Positions 56,873 through 64,000 of a DNA stretch of 64,000 nt are shown here, piece by piece. How positions within the stretch are numbered: position 1 is the stretch's first letter; each line of letters starts with the position of its first letter. This DNA is from Diospyros lotus. Taxonomy: Eukaryota > Streptophyta > Magnoliopsida > Ericales > Ebenaceae. The notes under the pieces were generated by a model. The model had not been told where the DNA came from and did no database searches. It saw only the letters and a list, made by a program, of their open reading frames with translations. The translations under genes were made by a program, and so were the position numbers. The stretch spans positions 4,092,001-4,156,000 of the forward strand of contig NC_068341.1 in the NCBI RefSeq assembly GCF_014633365.1, written 5' to 3'.

Positions 56873-58473
56873 TGCTGCACTCTCACCCTGCAATTAAAAC
56901 ACAAAACAAAACACAATAAATTTTTTTTTTGTTTATTTAGGTGAGAGGTTTATACTCGTCAGTGTACAAGTGCAGTTGTAGTCCAAATTTAAATTTATAC
57001 TTTCTGGATGAATTCAGGTCATCTACTAAGAGATTTATTTATGGTAAAAGAAAAAGAATGTCACACACGCACACACATTTAGATGGATTGGTAACAATTT
57101 TTTTTTTATGATTTTTAGATAACAGATACTAAAAAATAAAGCAAGATAGAAGTTGAAATAAATGCTTAATGTGAGAATATAAAATTGGATAGTACTTGAG
57201 TTAAGACAATTTCAGCACCAACCCGTTAATTCCCAAATTTTAGCACATAAGGTTAGTAACATTAATTTAATTTCTGATATGAGAGTTTATTACTAAATGC
57301 AATTAAAGATGATGATAGTTCTAGTTTAAGTAATCCCCATACATGATATGCGGGATTCCATTTTAAGCAACTACCATAAATCCAATTACAATTAATATAC
57401 AAAACAACTAAATTAATCATCCGGGTTTGGGTATGATAGTGTTTCCAGTTCTAGTAACTCCCATGCGTGACATGAAAGCTCTAAGTTAGGCTTACGCTCC
57501 ATTCCGAACCTAGTGATTTTCTAATAATTAAAATACACTCATACTGAAATTTAAATTAATGTTACTCATTTAAAGCGCAGCTTTCTTTGGGAATCATTGG
57601 CGTTGGACACTGTCCTTGCCTTAACCCAAGATTAGATTTAACTACTCATTTCCATTTAAAAGTTAATTAACAAGAATTTAAATGGCGTAATTTAAATGAC
57701 AAGAATTTAAATGGCGTAATTTAAATAACAGAATTTAAATGACAAGAATTAAAATAGCAGAAACTAACAAGTCATTTAGGCAGTGGATAATTGAAAGACA
57801 AGAATTAAAATTACAGAAATTAACCGGCCATTTAGGCGGTGGATAATAAAGTAACAATAAAATTTAAAAGAACAAAAAGAATAAAGTAAGATTACAAGAG
57901 AAAACAAAAGAGAATAAGAGCAATTCTATAAGAGAAACTTTAAGAAGAAAACTAAACTTTGATTTAAGTAATAACCACATTCCTCACAAATGCACCCAAG
58001 TGAGCTATTTATAGCCCACAAGATGCAATACAAATCACACAATTATTCAACTAAATATAATTATATCTAATGGGCACTCACAAAACATTCACCTTAGGTA
58101 AAAGACAAAAAATACCAAAGACTTTAGGTGGTAAATCACTTATAAAAAAAATACAAAACAAAGAAAAGTCTTCTACAAGTTGAGCTTTTGTTGAGCCTTT
58201 GGTTGGTCTTGGACCTTTGGTTGGATTCCATTTGATAGTTGGGCCAAGTGCACTTGAAACATCCTCTAAACTCCATAATTGGCCTTTGAATTTGAGCAAT
58301 AAAAATGGGTAATCCATTGTCTTCGATTATGCCCCTAATTAATTGTAGAAGCCAACTTCCTTGCTTCATCCTGAAATAATATGTAATACGAATAATTATT
58401 TACTTTAAGCATAAATATAAAGCCAAAATAGGGATATAATTCATTAGGATATAGGAAATATTGACCCTTATCA
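56873..58473 (-). repeat. 5' LTR of LOG element copy 2
   Basis: 1601 bp; plus-strand ends TGCTGCACTC and GACCCTTATCA. The TATA box in reverse is at 58006-58013 (CTATTTATAG). Followed by CTATG. Confidence 0.9.
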
Positions 58474-58478
58474 CTATG

Positions 58479-59077
58479 ACCACGAGTTGGCCCGGGATTA
58501 CCAGAACATCTGATGCCTATGTCTGAAGACTCACCTGGATCCCTTGTTTGAGTTTAGTGCTATGCCTTTTTGGCTAGACCCGACTCCTTGGTTGATCTGG
58601 TGCCTAGGTCTCCCGAAAAACTCGGATGTCTGGTAGGAATCCCGTGCTGGACCACTGGCTAAACCCAGATTCCCTTAAATAAGCTAACCCCGAAAGACGG
58701 ACATGGAGAATATAATAGCCAGAGCGTCATGATCCATCATAGGATCACCGGATGCTCCGGAAACTATGCCCGGAGGCTCGTCGGGATCCATTGACTGAGT
58801 CCGATGCTATGCTCCCGAGCTAGACCCGACTCCTTAGCTGATCCGGTGCCTAGACCTCCCGATAAGCTCGGACACCCGGTAATAATCCCGTAGTGGAGTC
58901 TATCTATCAAGGGCATGGTTGCCTAGAGATAATTTGGTACTCCAACCCCTGGTCGAAATAAGATCTTTTGGGCATTCTGAAGCACTTGGTTGAGTTAAGG
59001 TGCTAAACCCGACTCCTTGACTAATATTTTTACTCTTCAATTTCGTCTAAAGACAAAACAGAAAAGTAGGGGGCAAT
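58479..59077 (+). other. 3' internal part of gag-only element
   Basis: Two diverged direct copies of a ~300-bp segment (TGGATCC.., CTAGACCCGACTCCTT, GATCYGGTGCCTAG, CTCGGAYRYCTGGTA). No frame. Ends in the purine tract. Confidence 0.6.
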
Positions 59078-60187
59078 TGTGGTGCCATGGAAAAAAGAGG
59101 GGATAAAAAATAAAAAAAAAATGATGAGAGAAGTGAAGAAGCTGGCGGCAACAATTGCCGCCAGCTGGTAGCCTGCAGCCGCGAGGCACGGCTGCCTCGC
59201 GGCTCGCAGCTGCACACCGCAGCCTTGCAGCTACATGCCACGAGGCACAACAGCCTCACGGATGCACGCCGCGAGGTGCAGCCTCGCGACTGCATGCCAC
59301 GAGGCACAACAGCCTCGCGGCTGTTTCTCGCAAGGAGAAGCTGCCTCACGGCAATGTTGGCCGCAAGGCACACTGCTGCGTGACTGCGTTGTAGCAACCT
59401 TGCCCACTTTTTTGGCTTGGTTTTAACCCATTCAACAACCGCCACGTGTCGACACCAGCCACCCTTGAGAATCATGCCCTATAAATACCCAGCTACAGGA
59501 CATTAATGGGGACTTCCAACTTCGGTAAACTCTAGACACTTTGAATGCACTTTTACTATTTTCGTGAATAGTCATTGGGATTCGGGACTGACTTTGGCAT
59601 CGGAGGGTCTTCGCGGGGAAGATTCCCGCGAGCCTTCTAACCCATTTTCTCAGCATTAACAGGGTCGAATCCTTGCGGCAAGCCTAGCGGCGAAGGTTAA
59701 AGTCTTGCGGTGAGCCTAACGACGAAGGAAAAGTCTTGTGGCGAACTTAGCGGCGAAGGTAAAGTCTTGCGACAAACCTAGTGGCGAATACCAAGTATTG
59801 TGGCGAACCTAGAGGCCAAGCTAGTGGTAAAACCTTGTGGCGAACCTTGTGGAAAAACTCGTGGCGAAGCTTGTGGCAAAGCTAATGGCGAAACCTTATG
59901 GCGAATCTTGTGGCAAAACTAGTGGCAAAACCTTATGGCGAAGCTTGTGACGAAGCTTTTGGCAAAGCTAGTGGCAAAACCTTGTGGCGAAGCCTTGTGA
60001 AAAAAGCTTGTGACAAGAGCTCGTGGCGAAGGCTTGTGGCGAGAGCTTGTGGCAAATCCTTGCGGCGAGCATTCTAGCGGCAATTTCCCTTGAGGCGACA
60101 TCTCTTACGGCAACCTAACTTCACCCGACACCAAGCTCGAGTGGACCCCACATCATAAATTTTAATTGTTGTATTTTGGCAACAACA
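59078..60187 (+). repeat. 3' LTR of gag-only element
   Basis: 1110 bp, TGTGGTGCCATGG ... GGCAACAACA. Longer than the 5' LTR because the GCCGCGAGGCA/TGCCTCGCGGC cluster (59175-59400) and the CTTGTGGCGAA minisatellite (59670-60075) have more units. Followed by TTACC. Confidence 0.85.
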
Positions 60188-60192
60188 TTACC

Positions 60193-61175
60193 GATGGAGC
60201 TTCCTCACGCCGGGGACCCATTACCTTTCTCACCTTAGCCGATCGACCCACTTCTTGGTCGATCGATCCATCAATCACCGTTTTCGTCTTGGCCTACTGA
60301 CCCATTGAGTGAGGAGGAACCTCTATTGATTGTTGGTGCGAGGAAGCTCTGTCAGTCGGTTATTATCTTCACACCTTCAATCTATGTTTCCTCCCTCATC
60401 TCTCACCACCAACCTTTGTTTCCTCCTCACTTCCTAGTCGATAACCTTTGTTTCCTCCTCCCTTCCTGGTCAGTAACCTTTGTTTCCTCCTCCCTTCTTG
60501 GTCAATAACCTTTGTTTCTTCTCTCTTTCCTCGCCCACAACCCACTAAGAGTATGCTTGTATCTTACTCATGGGTAGATCCAAGGGGTAGCTTAAGCCCA
60601 GTTCCCACATGTTCCTTGAATCTACCATTTCCAACCCACCATTTCCAACTCTTCGCCCTCTTCCCACCCCATGCAACCCACTGCCCACCTGCTTCTTGGA
60701 TCCACCCCTAATCTCACGCGCACTTATTTGAGAGATGAGGTATGTGATTGTAGAAAAATTAAAAGTTCAAGGGCATGATAAGTTCACTTTCAACTTGGGG
60801 GGGAGGGGAAATCGCTATAAGTGAAGAGTTGGAGGGCATATTTATACCTTATGCCCCCCCCTTTTTTTTATCCATTTACAACACAAATGGTATTTATATA
60901 AGACAACTTCCATATTACACACCAAATCTTCACGTTACAAATAACAATATTAGATGACGTTCGAAAGTGATTAGAGAGAGTGATAGAGAGACGGGTATTA
61001 AGAAGTTCAAAACATGTGAATTAGACCCTTTGGGAACAGAACAAAGGAAAAAAAGCTTAAAGTAATGGGTCTTCGCCACACTTTTTGGATGGTGTCTGGA
61101 AAGGTCCTTAAAATCCCAATTTCCATTCAGCTTCCTTCCATGAAGTGTTCGCCTTTGCCCTAATTTTGGGGTTAA
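60193..61175. other. Intron sequence with a 33-bp tandem repeat
   Basis: 60376-60540 has about four units of AACCTTTGTTTCCTCCTCCC plus TTCCTGGTCAGT. The strand-reversed phrase GAGGAAACATAGATT also appears at 46545-46560, just outside the other side of the gag-only element, so the element may have landed in an inverted-repeat structure. No gene. Confidence 0.45.
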
Positions 61176-61522
61176 TGATCAATGTGATGGAAAAGAAAAC
61201 ATTAGATAGAAAATAAAAGATCCAATCACACTCAAACACAAAAGATTCTTAGGTAGAAAAACCTAAAAGGAAAAAATCACAGGAATTTGGGGAAGAAATC
61301 CCCAAATTCCTAGCTCTCACAAGTGATTTTTACACTTTGAATAACAAACCAAGTATCCTATTTATAGACTAGTTTCTTTGTTCACCAAGCTTAAGGTTTT
61401 CTTACCTAATAACAATTAACAACTGACCAATAAATAGGATTACACACTAAATAAGAAATCAATATTAGGAATAGAAAATAATCTTCAAGACTAATTAGGA
61501 TTTCTCACTAAAAATTCTAACA
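61176..61522 (-). mobile_element. Truncated copia-like LTR
   Basis: Reverse complement starts TGTTAGAATTTTTAGTGAG, has CTATAAATAG in the middle and ends near TTTCCATCACATTGATCA. The adjoining sequence (AAGGTGGTGGTTTG in reverse, 61519-61532) looks like a polypurine tract, so a piece of internal region is attached. No second LTR and no duplication were found. Confidence 0.5.
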
Positions 61523-61719
61523 AACCACCACCTTAGCAAGAATTCTTAAAAATATTTGCCCATTCTTCGACAATGACCATGACTATCTAGTACCGATAAT
61601 CACCATGATCTCAATCACCAAATCACCGTACCCCCACCATAAAATGTACAACACATGCCACCCTAAGATTTTCACAGCACAATGTCAAAAAATACCTTGC
61701 TGAAAAACTATGGTGCAAC

Positions 61720-61850
61720 CTCTATGCTTAAAACACATTAATCCAAACACATTATTGACTTAAATGTTAGTTAATTTTAAAAATTTACACAATTTTAAAT
61801 AAAAAAAAACTTGAAAAAGCCTCTTAAAAAAGTGTAAGCCAAACACCCTC
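61720..61850. mobile_element. TIR family A fragment before STP exon 3
   Basis: Ends GTAAGCCAAACACCCTC and shares CAAACACATTATTGACTTAAATG-type text with the 38.5-kb copy. Only 32 bp separate it from the exon 3 acceptor. Confidence 0.5.
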
Positions 61851-61882
61851 AAAAGTTATAAATTTGCTTCAATCTTTTTCAG

Positions 61883-62007
61883 GCAATTCCGTTGTTCCTC
61901 TCAGAGATAGCACCTGCAAGAATACGTGGGGGACTTAACATACAGTTCCAACTCAACGTGACCATTGGTATCCTCTTCGCCAATCTGGTCAATTACGGCA
62001 CTTCAAA
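61883..62007 (+). CDS. STP13-like hexose/H+ symporter, exon 3
   Basis: 125 nt between TTTTTCAG|GCAATT and TCAAA|GTAAGC. It reads [42 protein letters not shown], continuing FANQ of exon 2 in frame: the PLFLSE and PxRxRG motif region and the start of the fifth membrane helix. The codon is left split for the next exon, which I do not find before 64000. The gene is therefore partial in the window. Confidence 0.9.
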
Positions 62008-62449
62008 GTAAGCTATCCTTTTCGCTAACCTCTCATCCCCTCTCATTTTATATATATCTATTCTAAACACTCTACATTATAAAATGAGAGGAAACCAACA
62101 AAGTTTTGTCCAAATTTTGGGTCTTCTTGACTTGTCTTTGGGGGATAGACGCGAGGATTGAACTTCAATGCCTCAAAATTCCAGGAATCCAGGTCCACCC
62201 ATTGAAATTTTACATCAAAGTAGATTAACAAATGTATGCTGATGGATGATGGATATAAATTATGATACTAATCGCAATATAATTTTATACAATTTGATTG
62301 GCCAAAATAACTAATCGCAATATAATTTGTTAAAGTAAAGATAGAATGAGCATTTTTTTTCCTATAAATTTAACATTTCTACTGATTAAATCAAGAATTA
62401 ATCAACTTTGTTTGACAAAGCTATTGAGGGACTTATCGAAGGGTGTCAA

Positions 62450-62745
62450 AAAAACTAAAATACCCTTGTCTTAATTGCAAATTTTCAAAAGTTGCCACTG
62501 CCTTACCCACTGCTCTCTTCTCTCTCCATGATCGCTGATGCAACCACTAATCGCCGCTGCCTTTGCCTTGTCGCCTCTCCAACCGCTGATACGATGATGC
62601 AACGACGATGAGGTAGAAAGGAGAAGGCAGCAGCAGTCGGTGGTTGCATTGGCGACCATAGAGAGGTGAAAGAGTAGCAGGCAAGGCAGTGGCAGCTTTT
62701 GAAAAAATTTTAATTGGGGCGAGGGTATTCTAGTCCTTTTGAAAA
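62450..62745. mobile_element. Foldback MITE in STP intron 3
   Basis: Left arm (about 62450-62560: TACCCTTGTCTTAATTGCAA, CAAAAGTTGCCACTGCCTT) is mirrored by the right arm (about 62630-62745: AAGGCAGTGGCAGCTTTTG, TTGCAATTG) with scattered mismatches. The arms make up most of the element. Confidence 0.65.
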
Positions 62746-63543
62746 ATTTGCAATTGGGCAAAGTAACACTGCTCTTAAATCAATTCAAGTATCATTGTTG
62801 GTTGACCAACTAGTCCAACCAGAAGAATGCAAGTGGTTGGGTCACGATAGCTGGGATTCGCACCAATAGATTGTGCGTTCGATTCCTTGTCCTGTGCAGT
62901 GAGGTAAAGACTCCACCTGCGATTCATTTCCTATGCCGAAATTAAGGGCACGAGCAGTAGAGAACCGTGCAAGGGCAGTAATCCCAAAAATAGAAGGGCG
63001 CCTAAAAACCCATGTGAAAGTGGTCGATCCACAATGTTTTGAGACTGTTTTCCTTGCAAATTGTTTTGGTCAGTATACCAAAAATAAAGTGTTCTTGTCA
63101 GGGCTACCACTTGAGAGTGCAATTTTATGCACCCTATTTGACGGTGGGTAACTTTACCCACCATTAAATTAAATAGGGGGAGAGTGAGTGAGAGAGAGAG
63201 AGAGAAAGGCAAATGGAATTGCGTGCGGCCTAATGTAAGTTGACCCATTTCTTCTCTTCTTACTCTCTCTCACACGACACACACTCTCTCTTCTCACTCT
63301 CGCTCCACCTCCAACGACCCTTCCACCACAAGCAGTGTTTCTCCACCTCTGGTGTGTCATGCCTCCTACCGTCATCGGAGAACGGCCCTCCACCTCCACG
63401 TCCCCTCCACTAGCAGCGACTCTCTTTATCTCTCCAGACTTTGCTTCACAAATACCAAACAAACATATAACCTCTTCTTGATAGTTCCCATCCACTATCT
63501 CTTCTTCATCTTATTTCTTCTTCCAAAGCTTCATTCTTCTTCC
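62746..63543. other. No gene recognised
   Basis: GA repeats (63183-63206) and CT/CA-rich text (63250-63460). Exon 4 of the STP gene was looked for and not found. Confidence 0.4.
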
Positions 63544-63994
63544 ATGGCCTTTGTCTTGTTCTCCGCACCCACCTTCCAAGGTCTCAGACCCCTTAACAAG
63601 CCAACCGACTCCTGCTTCTTCCCCTCAATACCTTCATTCGTTAAACTCACGGCCGCCAATAAGTGGCGGAGCTAGGGCGACGACACAAAAACGAAGTTAG
63701 ACTCGTTGCTGGTGATAAGCTTGAGCATGGGGTTGTCCCTGTTCCTAGGGAGGTTCATGTTCTTCAACTTCTAGAGGGAGAACTGGCGAACCAAGGGCTA
63801 CCGAGCAGAACAGCATGACCCACTTCATGGCTGGCGACAACAAGGCCAAAGAGTACCCAAGCCTACTCAAGTCCAACAATCCCATAGGATTCAACATTGT
63901 CGACCTCCTCGTCTGGGGCTTCATCGGCCACATCGTCACCTACTACATTCTTGCCACCTTCAACAATGGCTACGACCCCAAGTTCTTCAGCTAA
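63544..63994 (+). pseudogene. psaG: psaG pseudogene (photosystem I reaction centre subunit V)
   Basis: PsaG is a nuclear-encoded thylakoid protein of photosystem I with two membrane helices. The copy starts MAFVLFSAPTFQGLRPLNK (transit-peptide-like), has a TAG at about 63674, continues [20 protein letters not shown] with another TAG at about 63772, shifts frame near 63785-63800, and ends [41 protein letters not shown] and stop at 63994. Two stops and a frameshift show it is not functional. It is intronless and lies inside or just beyond the STP gene in the same sense, which suits a processed copy. Confidence 0.85.
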
Positions 63995-64000
63995 AATATA

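Larger units (their letters stand above)
49397..58473 (-). mobile_element. LOG-bearing LTR retrotransposon, copy 2
   Basis: Reads on the minus strand: 5' LTR 56873-58473, primer site about 56848-56870, gag-like frame 56658-55627, ORF1 54905-54360, LOG 54188-53529, hairpin repeats 53498-53361, conserved non-coding part, polypurine tract, 3' LTR 51728-49397 (enlarged by Cassandra). Flanked by CTATG. Same architecture as copy 1 but a different subfamily: the LTR starts TGATAAGGGTCAAT instead of TGATTAGTGGTT, and the internal sequence is visibly diverged. There is no pol here either, so absence of pol is a property of the family, not an accident of one copy. Confidence 0.88.
46607..60187 (+). mobile_element. 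Gag-only Ty3/Gypsy-like LTR element with nested LOG element
   Basis: Left LTR 46607-47549, right LTR 59078-60187, flanked by TTACC (46602-46606 and 60188-60192). Primer site ATTTGGCGCCGTCTGTGGGA follows the left LTR and a purine tract (about 59062-59077, AAAGTAGGGGGCAAT) precedes the right one. Inside are a gag-type frame and about 600 bp of GATC/CCGA-rich sequence (58479-59077) without pol. The LOG element copy 2 entered at CTATG (49392-49396). Without it the element is about 4.5 kb, so it is non-autonomous. Confidence 0.85.
41205..61882 (+). other. STP intron 2, about 20.7 kb, filled with nested retroelements
   Basis: Donor CAG|GTTCTT at 41205, acceptor TTTTTCAG|GCAATT at 61882. In relatives this intron is typically short. 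Here it holds two solo LTR-like elements, a 13.6-kb gag-only LTR element with a LOG element and a Cassandra inside it, a copia LTR piece and a TIR fragment 32 bp before the acceptor. Confidence 0.85.

Noticed and set aside
59155..59426. Plus- and minus-strand frames over the GCCGCGAGGCA cluster
   Set aside because: Created by the palindromic LTR repeats of the gag-only element.
60775..61060. Possible STP exon or small gene near 60775-60957
   Set aside because: Short frame without motif; exons 2 and 3 already join in frame.
62820..62935. tRNA-derived SINE-like segment (GTTCGATTCC box, AGCTGGGATTCG)
   Set aside because: Only one weak B-box-like motif, no convincing A box, tail or target duplication.

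Overview
This is a nuclear window from a flowering plant, most likely a eudicot. The evidence is AT-rich intergenic DNA, GT/AG introns, plant gene families (isopentenyltransferase, STP hexose carrier, photosystem I PsaG) and plant mobile elements (Ty3/Gypsy Tat, Cassandra, CACTA, short TIR elements). I cannot name the species. Ordinary genes are few: an intronless adenylate isopentenyltransferase on the minus strand (26718-27827), the first three exons of an STP13-like hexose/H+ symporter on the plus strand (39837-62007, running off the window), exon 1 of a DUF21/CNNM-type membrane protein (34879-35125, minus) and a broken psaG copy at the right end (63544-63994).

Most of the window is nested retrotransposons. 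Left block: CACTA-type subterminal repeat arrays (1-1592), then a decayed Tat-lineage Gypsy element (2061-22150, 398-bp LTRs, CTAGG target duplication) that also carries an antisense, intron-containing accessory gene of the 'putative gypsy type transposon' (Transposase_28-like) kind. That accessory gene is split by an 11-kb insertion (9308-20298). Middle block (22-41 kb): IPT, small TIR elements, a lone Cassandra LTR, the DUF21 exon and a second CACTA end. Right block: the second STP intron is about 20.7 kb long and holds two solo LTR-like elements, a gag-only LTR element (46607-60187, TTACC duplication), a further LTR element inside that (49397-58473, minus strand, CTATG duplication), and a Cassandra element inside one of its LTRs (50608-51273).

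The most unusual content is shared by the insertions at 9308-20298 and 49397-58473. They are two diverged members of one non-autonomous LTR retrotransposon family. Each has a partial Athila-like gag and no visible pol. Where pol would be there is a cassette with (a) a 181-codon frame for a basic, Cys-rich protein, (b) a conserved 105-nt intron-like segment, (c) a complete 219-codon gene for a LONELY GUY (LOG) type cytokinin riboside 5'-monophosphate phosphoribohydrolase, and (d) two copies of a 50-bp hairpin repeat, with extra polypurine-tract-like motifs on either side. Copy 1 keeps the LOG signature residues and sits between LTRs that look about 99.5% identical by eye, so it moved recently; copy 2 has the same length but has lost key residues. 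A mobile element carrying a cytokinin-activating enzyme gene, in a window that also holds a host cytokinin-synthesis gene (IPT), is the main candidate for an undescribed system.

Coordinates of elements come from reading LTR ends, primer sites and target duplications directly. Family assignments of proteins come from recognised motifs and were not confirmed by search.
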